A stretch of 36,140 nucleotides of DNA from SVTX01 sp045658225 (GTDB taxonomy: Bacteria; Bacillota; Clostridia; Oscillospirales; CAG-272): the NCBI GenBank assembly GCA_045658225.1, contig JAZOUO010000019.1:1-36140 (forward strand), written 5' to 3'. The translations under genes were made by a program, and so were the position numbers. A model generated the notes under the pieces. It saw only the letters and a list, made by a program, of their open reading frames with translations. It was not told the DNA's origin and ran no database searches. This document shows, piece by piece, positions 22,057 through 29,809 of the stretch. Numbering within the stretch: position 1 is the stretch's first letter; each line of letters opens with the position of its first letter.

Positions 22057-23445
22057 ATGCAACTTAATTCAAAAAAATATTCAAATGATCACGACGAAGC
22101 AATAGAAAACATATTTCAGGAGATGCTCACTGACGCTAAAAACGCGTACGTCATACCCCGCGAGGCGTTTGACAAGTACCACGTCAAGCGTGGTTTGCGT
22201 GAGATTGACGGCTCGGGTGTTCGCGCCGGCGTCACCAAGGTTGGAAACGTTCATGGATACATAATCAACGAGGGCGAGAAGATGCCCGATGACGGCTCTC
22301 TCGAATACCGCGGATATAAGATGAGTCAGCTTGTGCAGAACTTCGCAAAGGAAGACAGATTTGGCTTTGAGGAGTGCGCATATCTTTTGTTCTTTGGCTA
22401 TCTGCCCACCAAGGAAGAGCTTGAACATTTCAACGAGCTGCTTGCGTCCTACCGCCGTCTGCCCCCTCGCTTTACCGAGGATATAATTATGAAAGCGCCC
22501 TCGCGCTCCATAATGAACAAAATGGCAACCTCGGTTCTTTCGCTCTATCCTTATGATGATAACCCAGACGATACAAGCCTTGAAAATATGCTTCATCAGA
22601 GCATGGAGATAGTGGCGCGTCTGCCCGTTATTGCGGCGCAGTCCTACGCGGTGTATCAGAATGCATTTATGGACAAGAGCTTAAATATTCATAATCCTCT
22701 TGAGGAACTTTCCACAGCGGAAAACTTTTTGAGAGTGCTTCGTCCCGACTCTAAATATACTGACGACGAGGCAAAGCTTCTTGATCTCGCGCTCGTTATC
22801 CACGCAGAGCACGGAGGAGGAAACTGCTCGACGTTTACCTGCCGTACGCTTTCAAGCTCGGGAACTGACACGTATTCTGCAATAGCGGCGGCGATTGGAG
22901 CGCTCAAGGGTCCCCGTCACGGTGGCGCTAACATTAAGGTTCAGGAAATGTTTGACTGCATAAAAGAAAGCGTAGCAAACATCAAGGATGACGGAGAGGT
23001 TTCAGACTTCCTTCTCAAAATTCTGCGCAAGGAAGCAGGCGACGGCTCGGGACTTATATACGGTATGGGTCACGCGATTTATACAAAGTCCGATCCGAGA
23101 GCCGTAATGCTCAAGCAGGCGGCGAGAAAGCTTGCCTACGAAAAAGGCTTTGGAGACGACTTTGAGCTTCTTGAAAGAATAGAGAGACTTACTCCCGATC
23201 TGTTCAACGCCCACAAAGGCACGGATAAGGATATGTGTGCAAACGTGGATCTTTATTCAGGTCTTGTTTACCGTATGCTTGGCATACCTGTTGAGATGTA
23301 CACACCTCTGTTTGCCGTAGCGAGAGTTGCGGGTTGGTGCGCACACCGTATGGAAGAATATTGCACATCAAGTAAGATAATCCGTCCTGCTTATAAGTGC
23401 ATTTCGAAATCTAAAGATTACGTTTCACTTGAAGAACGAATATAA
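22057..23445 (+). CDS. Citrate synthase family protein
   Basis: Condenses oxaloacetate with acetyl-CoA; a 2-methylcitrate synthase activity cannot be excluded. The 462-residue protein shows the catalytic His regions HAEHGGGNCSTFTCR and GALKGPRHGGAN, then GMGHAIYTKSDPRA and ANVDLYSG with the late Asp/Arg region. The N-terminus (about 60 residues before the conserved core) is longer than in E. coli-type enzymes. The ATG at 22057 with GAAGGTG upstream lies after the promoter and is preferred over the frame open from 21961. It is a single gene with its own terminator; no aconitase or isocitrate dehydrogenase is adjacent. Confidence 0.92.
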   Translation: MQLNSKKYSNDHDEAIENIFQEMLTDAKNAYVIPREAFDKYHVKRGLREIDGSGVRAGVTKVGNVHGYIINEGEKMPDDGSLEYRGYKMSQLVQNFAKEDRFGFEECAYLLFFGYLPTKEELEHFNELLASYRRLPPRFTEDIIMKAPSRSIMNKMATSVLSLYPYDDNPDDTSLENMLHQSMEIVARLPVIAAQSYAVYQNAFMDKSLNIHNPLEELSTAENFLRVLRPDSKYTDDEAKLLDLALVIHAEHGGGNCSTFTCRTLSSSGTDTYSAIAAAIGALKGPRHGGANIKVQEMFDCIKESVANIKDDGEVSDFLLKILRKEAGDGSGLIYGMGHAIYTKSDPRAVMLKQAARKLAYEKGFGDDFELLERIERLTPDLFNAHKGTDKDMCANVDLYSGLVYRMLGIPVEMYTPLFAVARVAGWCAHRMEEYCTSSKIIRPAYKCISKSKDYVSLEERI

Positions 23446-23454
23446 AAAATCAGA

Positions 23455-23497
23455 AAAGACTCGCCCTCCGAGCAAGTTGGGGGCAAGTCTTTTTTTA
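23455..23497 (+). terminator. Terminator after citrate synthase
   Basis: Arms AAAAGACT-CGCCC and GGGGC-AAGTCTTTT with one mismatch, followed by a T run. Confidence 0.85.
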
Positions 23498-23510
23498 TGT
23501 AATAGAAAAA

Positions 23511-23562
23511 ATCCCTCCGTCATATATTTAATATGAATTTCAAGCAACCGACAGGGAGGGAT
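23511..23562. repeat. Long-loop inverted repeat before the Ca2+ ATPase gene
   Basis: Arms ATCCCTCC (23511-23518) and GGAGGGAT (23555-23562), extended by GTC/GAC, around an AT-rich loop. It sits 28 bp before the next start codon and has no T run, so it may be a leader structure or operator rather than a terminator. Confidence 0.5.
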
Positions 23563-23590
23563 CTATATAAATATAAGTGTTGAAAGCATA

Positions 23591-26263
23591 ATGAAAATGG
23601 GGCTTTCGGGGAGCGAGGCGGCAGAGTCTCGCAAGGCGCACGGCACAAACACAATGACCCCAAAAAAGAAAAAGAGCTTTGCAAGAAAGTTTTTTTCAAA
23701 TCTGTCAGATCCCGTGATAAAAATACTGCTTGGCGCGCTGATTATAAACCTTCTATTTGTATTCAAAAGTTCAAATTGGGTGGAGTGTATAGGAATAGGC
23801 GTGTCGGTGTTGCTCGCCACTCTTATTTCTACATTTTCGGAGCATTCCTCGGAGAATGCCTTTGCGCGTATTGAGGCGGAGTATTCCTCAGGCAAGGTCA
23901 GAGTTATACGCGACGGGACACTTGTCGAGCTGGGAATAGAGGATATAGTAGTAGGTGATATAGTCAGCCTTTACGCAGGCGAGCAGGTACCTGCGGACGG
24001 AGAGATAATTTTCGGCAAGATATACGTGGACCAGTCGGCTATGACAGGGGAGAGCAAAGAGGTGCAAAAATCGTCGCGCGATAGCGCGGAGGATACAACT
24101 CCCGCATCTCCCTATTTTTGCTTTCGCGGATGCACCGTGCTTTCGGGCAGCGCGTATATGAGAGTGGAGAGAGTTGGAGATACGACCTTTCTTGGTGGAA
24201 TTTCAAAAGAGGTACAGGGTGATACGATAGAGAGCCCGTTAAAGCATCGACTTAGCAAGCTTGCAAAGCAGATAAGCATATTCGGATACATAGCGGCGTT
24301 TTTGGTTGCGGCGGCGTATCTTTTCAAGACCTTTGCCATAGACTCGGCATTTGATTTGGAGATATTAAAATACAAAATAACAAGTCTGCCTTTTTTATTT
24401 GAGCATTTGTTTGGGGCGTTGACTCTAGGGCTGACGGTTATAGTCGTAGCCGTGCCTGAGGGATTGCCTATGATGATAGCAGTCGTGCTTTCCTCGAACA
24501 TCAAGAAAATGGTCAAGGACAATGTGCTTGTTAGCAAGCCTGTTGGAATTGAGAGCGCGGGGAGCATGAATATACTTTTTACGGACAAAACGGGGACTTT
24601 GACTGTTGGTAAACTTGGAGTTGGTGAGGTGTATCTTGGTGATGGTAGTAGATGCGAGAATATTTCTGCGCTGAAAAACAACTATCCCGAGGTGTTTGTT
24701 GAGTACTCGATAAGCGGTATCTGGGGCGGTGAGGCACAGGTTGGAAAGAGCTTGTCGGGGATAGACGAGATACTCGGAGGAAACTCTACAGACAGAGCGA
24801 TACTATCCTCAGTATGCGGTCTGTGTGAAACAAGTATAAGCAAAAGAAGAGAAAGGCTTATTGATAAAATTGCGTTTGATAGCGATATTAAAATGTCAGC
24901 GGCAAAGGTACTTATCGGGGAACGAAAAAGGACCTACATAAAGGGTGCGCCCGAGGTGCTTTTGCCGTATGTTAAGAAATATATATCGGGTGGTGGTGAT
25001 AAGCTACCGTTTTCACCGTCAACTATCAAAAAAATATGCAAACAAGCCACTGGAGAGGGCAAGAGGGTGCTTATGATGACAATGTCGGAGAGTGATATGT
25101 CACTATTGGACATTACACGAAAAAACTTGCCCGAGCTTATATTTATCGGACTAATTATACTTGAGGACTTTTTGCGCGAGTCTGCGGCGGAGTCGGTGCA
25201 GAGACTTCAAAACGCGGGGGTCGGTGTGGTTATGATAACGGGGGATAATAAAGACACTGCGATAAACATAGCGCGAGGGTGCAATATCTTTAATGAGCAG
25301 CGCAATATTGCGCTGACGAGCGCCGAGCTATCTCGAATGACGGATAGCGAGGTCAAGGGCATATTGCCGCGTCTGTGCGTGCTTGCGAGAGCATTGCCAC
25401 AGGACAAAAGCCGTCTTGTGAGACTGTCGCAGGAGACGGGGCTTGTGGTTGGAATGACGGGTGACGGAGTCAACGACGCGCCCGCGCTTCGCGCGGCGGA
25501 CGTGGGTTTTGCCATGGGCAGCGGAGTTCAGGTGGCAAAGGACGCGGGGGATATAGTTATACTTGACAATAATCTTTCCTCAATATGTCGGGCGGTGCTC
25601 TACGGCAGGACTGTTTTTAAGAGTATCAGAAAGTTTATAACGCTTCAGCTTATGATGAATTTCTGCGCTGTTGGCGTGTCTATGATATGTCCTTTTTTAG
25701 GGATAAATTCACCTGTGACGGTGGTGCAGATGCTTTGGATAAATATTATAATGGACACACTTGGCGGGCTTGCGTTTGCGGGTGAAGCGCCGCTGGAGTC
25801 AAGCATGAAAGAGCCGCCTAAAAGACGCGGCGAGCAGATACTTAATTCTTACATGATAAACGAGATTATATTCCTAGGCGGTTTTACAATAGCACTGTAT
25901 TTGTTCTTTCTAAAATGCCCGTATATTACCTCGCTATACAGATACGAGCCGAACAGTCTGTATCTGCTGACCGCATTTTTTGCTCTGTTTATATTCTCGT
26001 CGGTGTTTAATTGCTTTAACGCGAGGACGGACAGGGTAAAGCTGTTTGCGGGGCTTAGGAAAAACAAGACGTTTATTCTCATAATGAGTGGAGTACTGTT
26101 TATACAGGTTTTGTTTATCTATCTTGGCGGCCCTGTGCTTCGTACTCTGCCTCTGACGCTTAAAGAGCTTGGCATAACATTTTTGCTCTCGCTGCTTGTC
26201 TTCCCCGCAGAGCTGTTGAGAAAGCTTGTGTTGAGGTTGTTTGGTAGGAGGAAAGGATATTAG
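23591..26263 (+). CDS. Calcium-translocating P-type ATPase
   Basis: An 890-residue P2-type ATPase with ten expected helices that probably exports Ca2+. Domains in order: N-terminal GLSGSEAAESRK segment, actuator with TGES, helix M4 with VPEGLP, phosphorylation site DKTGTLT with Asp332, nucleotide domain with KGAPE, hinge MTGDGVNDAPAL, and C-terminal helices with NIIMDTLGGLAFAGE. The M4 and M6 residues fit the PMCA-like bacterial group. The ATG at 23591 has only a weak ribosome site (GAAAG). No promoter is obvious, so transcription may run through from upstream. Confidence 0.94.
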   Translation: MKMGLSGSEAAESRKAHGTNTMTPKKKKSFARKFFSNLSDPVIKILLGALIINLLFVFKSSNWVECIGIGVSVLLATLISTFSEHSSENAFARIEAEYSSGKVRVIRDGTLVELGIEDIVVGDIVSLYAGEQVPADGEIIFGKIYVDQSAMTGESKEVQKSSRDSAEDTTPASPYFCFRGCTVLSGSAYMRVERVGDTTFLGGISKEVQGDTIESPLKHRLSKLAKQISIFGYIAAFLVAAAYLFKTFAIDSAFDLEILKYKITSLPFLFEHLFGALTLGLTVIVVAVPEGLPMMIAVVLSSNIKKMVKDNVLVSKPVGIESAGSMNILFTDKTGTLTVGKLGVGEVYLGDGSRCENISALKNNYPEVFVEYSISGIWGGEAQVGKSLSGIDEILGGNSTDRAILSSVCGLCETSISKRRERLIDKIAFDSDIKMSAAKVLIGERKRTYIKGAPEVLLPYVKKYISGGGDKLPFSPSTIKKICKQATGEGKRVLMMTMSESDMSLLDITRKNLPELIFIGLIILEDFLRESAAESVQRLQNAGVGVVMITGDNKDTAINIARGCNIFNEQRNIALTSAELSRMTDSEVKGILPRLCVLARALPQDKSRLVRLSQETGLVVGMTGDGVNDAPALRAADVGFAMGSGVQVAKDAGDIVILDNNLSSICRAVLYGRTVFKSIRKFITLQLMMNFCAVGVSMICPFLGINSPVTVVQMLWINIIMDTLGGLAFAGEAPLESSMKEPPKRRGEQILNSYMINEIIFLGGFTIALYLFFLKCPYITSLYRYEPNSLYLLTAFFALFIFSSVFNCFNARTDRVKLFAGLRKNKTFILIMSGVLFIQVLFIYLGGPVLRTLPLTLKELGITFLLSLLVFPAELLRKLVLRLFGRRKGY

Positions 26264-26705
26264 GGTTTTGTGTGACTTTGCCAATAGCTGCAAAGTCACC
26301 AAAAAGCCACTTAAGAAGGGGGGGCCTTGATTTTGGTCTCGACGAATTGCTTTGCAACTCTGCTCAACCAAAATCTGCAGACCCCCTCACCCTTCCTAAG
26401 AACCAACCCCACCCCATGTGCCTGCGGCACCTGTGCCAGAGGCACACTACAACGTAATAGTGTCTACAGACTTCGTTTGATAGACGAGTTTGCTTGCAAA
26501 CTCGTGGGATAGGGTGATTTTTAAGAGGGAAAGGGGTAGTCGGGTGCTCGCAGAGCAAATTTCGCGGAAGTGAAATTACGACGTCTTTCCCTCTTGAACG
26601 GTGCTCTTTGTTTAAGCATTTCGCAGAAATGCGGGCTGAAGCGAAAGCGAAAGCAGCTTTCATGTCACTGTAGACAGAAAGTAAAGGAAAAAGAAAAAGA
26701 TATGT
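26264..26705. repeat. Multi-hairpin intergenic element
   Basis: The largest gene-free stretch (26264-26842). Inverted repeats in order: GTGACTTTGC/GCAAAGTCAC (26272-26299); a nested structure 26310-26400 with outer CTTAAGAAGG/CCTTCCTAAG, G-run/C-run and GATTTTGGT/ACCAAAATC arms; GTGCC-TGC-GGCAC (26418-26430); GTGCC-AGA-GGCAC (26433-26445); GTCTA/TAGAC (26462-26485); CGAGTTTGC-TT-GCAAACTCG (26485-26504); an outer AAGAGGGAAAG/CTTTCCCTCTT pair (26523-26533 with 26585-26595) enclosing TGCTC-GCA-GAGCA (26545-26557) and AATTTC/GAAATT (26558-26577); GCATTT-CGCAG-AAATGC (26616-26632). Open frames across it have no protein character. A terminator follows, so it is probably transcribed with the ATPase gene. 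Confidence 0.75.
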
Positions 26706-26738
26706 AAGGCAAAAGGATTTACCTTTTGCCTTGTTTTT
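26706..26738 (+). terminator. Rho-independent terminator
   Basis: Perfect arms AAGGCAAAAGG (26706-26716) and CCTTTTGCCTT (26722-26732), then GTTTTT. It ends whatever RNA covers the multi-hairpin element. Confidence 0.9.
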
Positions 26739-26749
26739 CTCCCCCGCAC

Positions 26750-26802
26750 TTGACAAACCCCTTGCGTTTTATTATAATATAATTGTATAACTATATTATA
26801 AT
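26750..26802 (+). promoter_or_regulatory. Promoter of the HD hydrolase gene overlapping a palindrome
   Basis: TTGACA (26750-26755), 17 bp, TATAAT (26773-26778). A perfect inverted repeat, ATTATAATAT (26771-26780) and ATATTATAAT (26793-26802), covers the -10 box and the start site. Because the right arm also contains the reverse of a -10-like sequence, it may be an operator or simply AT-rich symmetry. Confidence 0.7.
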
Positions 26803-26842
26803 GGATAGATAGGCTTAAAATATAGAAAACGAGGGTAAAATT

Positions 26843-27433
26843 ATGACAAACAAGGAAAGATTTATTGAAATTTTCAAGTCAAAAATAACACGTGAAGGCT
26901 CGGACAAACTCCTCGCTTATCTCTGCTCGGAGTCCTGCGACTTTTTCTACGCTCCCGCAAGCACACGCTATCACGGCGCGTATGAGGGGGGACTTCTCGA
27001 GCATAGCCTTAACGTCTATGACTGCCTTTGCGACATACTTTCCCGTCCGAGAATAAAGGAGATGTACGGCATAGAGTTCTCCGACGAGAGCATAGCTATT
27101 GCGGCGCTCCTTCACGACCTGTGCAAGACGAATTTTTATAAGGTCAGCTACCGAAACGTCAAAAATCCCGAGGGCAGATGGGAGTCCGTGCCCTACTACA
27201 CAATAGAGGACACGCTTCCTTACGGACACGGGGAGAAGTCCGTTTATATCGCGTCGGGTTATATGAAGCTCACACGTGACGAGGCGTTTGCTATCCGTTA
27301 TCATATGGGATTTTCCACAAACGACGACCCAGGAAACGTTGGACGTGCGCTTGAGATGTTCCCCTTGGCATTCTTCCTCAACTGCGCTGACTCCGAGGCG
27401 GCGTATTTTATGGAGGGTTCACCCAAGAACTGA
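26843..27433 (+). CDS. HD-domain phosphohydrolase
   Basis: A 196-residue metal-dependent phosphohydrolase. The HD-fold residues appear as GGLLEHSLNVYD (first His), ALLHDLCK (His-Asp pair), GHGEKSVYIASGY, IRYHMGF (His) and NCADSEAAY (Asp). The nearest known relatives are the HD part of YhaM-type 3'-5' exonucleases and uncharacterised stand-alone HD hydrolases; an OB-fold domain as in YhaM is missing. Nucleotide or RNA-end substrates are plausible, supported loosely by deoB 26 bp downstream. GAGGGT precedes the ATG. Confidence 0.88.
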   Translation: MTNKERFIEIFKSKITREGSDKLLAYLCSESCDFFYAPASTRYHGAYEGGLLEHSLNVYDCLCDILSRPRIKEMYGIEFSDESIAIAALLHDLCKTNFYKVSYRNVKNPEGRWESVPYYTIEDTLPYGHGEKSVYIASGYMKLTRDEAFAIRYHMGFSTNDDPGNVGRALEMFPLAFFLNCADSEAAYFMEGSPKN

Positions 27434-27459
27434 TTTTGCTAATTAAGAAAGGATAATAT

Positions 27460-28608
27460 ATGAAAAGAGTATTTTTGATAGTACTTGACAGCTTTGGCGT
27501 TGGCGAGCTGCCTGACGCGGCGGATTTCGGTGATAAGGGCACGAATACCCTCGGCAGCATATCCCGTTCAGAATATTTTTGCGCGGACAATATGAGACGC
27601 TTGGGACTTGCCAACATTGACGGAGTTGACTGTATAGATAAGATTGATGCGCCTATCGGTGCGTACGCGCGTATGATGGAGAAATCTCGCGGCAAGGACA
27701 CGACCGTTGGACATTGGGAGATTGCGGGACTTATCTCGAAAAACCCGCTGCCCACGTACCCCGACGGATTTCCGCCCGAGGTGATTGACGAGTTTATACG
27801 ACAGACGGGCAGAGGAGTACTTTGCAACAAGCCTTATTCGGGCACGGACGTTATCCGTGATTACGGAAAACAGCATATGGAGAGTGGTGACCTTATTGTC
27901 TACACCTCGGCAGACAGCGTTTTTCAGATAGCGGCTCACGAGGATATAGTGGATATTGAAACTCTTTATGAGTATTGCAGAATTGCGCGCAGAATACTTT
28001 GTGGAAAGCACGGAGTGGGCAGAGTTATCGCGCGACCCTTTGTCGGCGAGCATCCCTTCAAGAGAAGCGCAAAGAGACATGATTTCTCGCTTGAGCCCAC
28101 GACAGATACACTTCTTGACCTGCTCAAGAAAAACGGCAAGGACGTGATTTCTGTCGGCAAGATATACGATATTTTCGCAGGTCGCGGCACGACCGAGAGC
28201 CACTATACCCACTCGAACACCGAGGGAATGCAAAAGACGCTTGAGATAGCGGACAGAGACTTTGAGGGCCTTTGCTTTGTCAATCTCGTGGATTTTGATA
28301 TGGTGTACGGTCACAGAAACGATATAGACGGATATGCAAAGGCAATCTGCGAGTTTGACACGTGGCTGCCGAGCTTTATGAGTAAGATGCGAGAGGACGA
28401 CGTGTTGCTTATCACCGCCGACCACGGCTGTGACCCGGGATATATTCAGTCCACCGATCACTCGCGCGAGCACACGCCGCTTCTTATTTACGGAAAACAG
28501 ATAGCTCCCGTAAATTACGGCACAAGAGACACGTTCTCGGACATTGCGGCAACGGTTGCAAGCCTTTTGGGAGTCGACTATAATTTAGAGGGCGAGAGCC
28601 TTATTTGA
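27460..28608 (+). CDS. deoB: Phosphopentomutase
   Basis: Interconverts (deoxy)ribose 1- and 5-phosphate in nucleoside catabolism and salvage. The alkaline-phosphatase-superfamily metal sites appear as VLDSFGVGELPDA at the N-terminus, KDTTVGHWEI with the phosphothreonine region, DFDMVYGHRND and ITADHGCDP, followed by STDHSREHTPLL. At 382 aa it has normal length. It is followed after 7 bp by cdd, and the enzyme pair belongs to the same pathway. Confidence 0.97.
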   Translation: MKRVFLIVLDSFGVGELPDAADFGDKGTNTLGSISRSEYFCADNMRRLGLANIDGVDCIDKIDAPIGAYARMMEKSRGKDTTVGHWEIAGLISKNPLPTYPDGFPPEVIDEFIRQTGRGVLCNKPYSGTDVIRDYGKQHMESGDLIVYTSADSVFQIAAHEDIVDIETLYEYCRIARRILCGKHGVGRVIARPFVGEHPFKRSAKRHDFSLEPTTDTLLDLLKKNGKDVISVGKIYDIFAGRGTTESHYTHSNTEGMQKTLEIADRDFEGLCFVNLVDFDMVYGHRNDIDGYAKAICEFDTWLPSFMSKMREDDVLLITADHGCDPGYIQSTDHSREHTPLLIYGKQIAPVNYGTRDTFSDIAATVASLLGVDYNLEGESLI

Positions 28609-28615
28609 GGTTTTT

Positions 28616-29032
28616 ATGGAAAAGATAAAAGCAAAAGAGTTATTAAACAAGGCGGTAGAGGCAAGAGAGGGTGCGTATGCGCCTTACTCAAATTTCCACG
28701 TTGGCGCGGCGCTTCTTTGCACGGACGGTGAGATATACACGGGCGCGAACGTTGAAAACGCGTCATACGGCGGCGCTATTTGCGCCGAGAGAGTCGCAAT
28801 AACCGCGGCGGTCACACACGGACACAGGGAATTTACGGCTATTGCCATAGTGGGCGCGCCAAAAGGACAAGCTCCGACAGAGGCTTGCTTACCCTGCGGA
28901 TTTTGCAGGCAGGTGATGAGTGAATTTTGCTCGGGTGATTTTGAGATAATTGTTGCAGACGGAGAAGACGTCAAGGTGTTTACGCTTGCAGAGCTGTTGC
29001 CCCATTCGTTTTCGTCGGATATGCTGAATTGA
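28616..29032 (+). CDS. cdd: Cytidine deaminase
   Basis: Deaminates cytidine or deoxycytidine to uridine. The 138-residue homotetrameric type is recognised by YSNFHVGAAL, GANVENASYGG, the zinc/catalytic CAERVA (Cys, Glu) and PCGFCRQ (two Cys). The residual C-terminus is short and normal. It lies 7 bp after deoB, and the next small gene begins 8 bp after its stop. Confidence 0.97.
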   Translation: MEKIKAKELLNKAVEAREGAYAPYSNFHVGAALLCTDGEIYTGANVENASYGGAICAERVAITAAVTHGHREFTAIAIVGAPKGQAPTEACLPCGFCRQVMSEFCSGDFEIIVADGEDVKVFTLAELLPHSFSSDMLN

Positions 29033-29040
29033 GGAATAAT

Positions 29041-29250
29041 ATGCAGAACAAGACACCTAAAACAAATGAAGTCAAGACGGGCAGATGTGATAGCTGTGAG
29101 TTTTACGACTACGACGAGATGTGGGACGAATACGTCTGCACTATGTCGCTTGATGAGGACGAAATGGTAGATTTTCTCTCCCGCGACACCAACAGATGCC
29201 CCTATTACAGATATTACGACGAGTACAAGAGTGTTCACAAGCAGATATAA
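29041..29250 (+). CDS. Small Cys-rich acidic protein (possibly DUF6472)
   Basis: A 69-residue acidic protein with four cysteines: CDSC near residue 16, VC near 33 and RCPYY near 53, around many Asp, Glu and Tyr residues. The pattern suggests a small zinc-binding fold. It resembles a clostridial family I recall as DUF6472; this is memory and not verified. The ATG at 29041 with GAGGA five bases before it is preferred over an in-frame TTG at 29029. It is tightly linked to cdd upstream and the membrane protein downstream. Confidence 0.8.
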   Translation: MQNKTPKTNEVKTGRCDSCEFYDYDEMWDEYVCTMSLDEDEMVDFLSRDTNRCPYYRYYDEYKSVHKQI

Positions 29251-29266
29251 CATATAAGGAGTGCTT

Positions 29267-29809
29267 ATGACAGGTGCGGATAAGAAAAAATTGAATATTT
29301 TAAGGACGCTTATCTGCGCCACTCTGCTCTGCGTGCTTGTTGCGACTTTGATGTACGGATACGTAGACGTGCTGGAGGCTGTTGAACAAAAGCTTGAAGA
29401 GATAATACCCGATAGGACTGGGGATATGAAAAACGCTATGTGGCTTATAGAGCATATTATGTTTATACTTCCAGTGTGCATACTGCTTATATTCCAGCTT
29501 ATATTTTACGCTATATGGAAAGAACGTGATGCGGAAGTGCTTCACAGGGAGAGCTTTATCTCACTGTTGGCGGTTTTTATATTCACCTTTGCGTTGATGC
29601 TCCCCGCCGTTATAATTTATAGCAAAAATACGCCCGTGCCGATAGACGAGGATACGGGAAAAGAGCTTCCCACGCTTATGATAAAGACAGGCGAGTGGTT
29701 TATATGGCAGTTTATGATATTCTTAGCACCTTTGCTTTACCGTAAGGTGGTGGCGGATACGGCAAAAAACCTTGAAGAAGAGGAAGAAGAATTTGAAGAA
29801 GATAATTAA
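29267..29809 (+). CDS. Four-helix membrane protein, unknown function
   Basis: I do not recognise a named family. The 180-residue product has about four hydrophobic helices (roughly 10-32, 62-85, 98-118 and 142-162), an amphipathic Glu-rich stretch after the first helix and a strongly acidic tail EEEEEEFEEDN. The ATG at 29267 after AAGGAG is chosen over GTG at 29261. The purine-rich codons of its acidic tail provide the ribosome site for the next gene, with which it overlaps by 17 bp. Confidence 0.8.
   Translation: MTGADKKKLNILRTLICATLLCVLVATLMYGYVDVLEAVEQKLEEIIPDRTGDMKNAMWLIEHIMFILPVCILLIFQLIFYAIWKERDAEVLHRESFISLLAVFIFTFALMLPAVIIYSKNTPVPIDEDTGKELPTLMIKTGEWFIWQFMIFLAPLLYRKVVADTAKNLEEEEEEFEEDN

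Noticed and set aside
26272..26632. CRISPR-like or transposon-end interpretation of the repeated hairpins
   Set aside because: Arms differ from each other in sequence, spacing is irregular, and there are no cas or transposase genes.
27568..28473. Minus-strand open frame of 301 codons opposite deoB
   Set aside because: Shadow of deoB; no ribosome site or recognisable protein features.
28684..29481. Minus-strand open frame of 265 codons opposite cdd and two small genes
   Set aside because: Antisense to three well-supported genes and lacks any motif.
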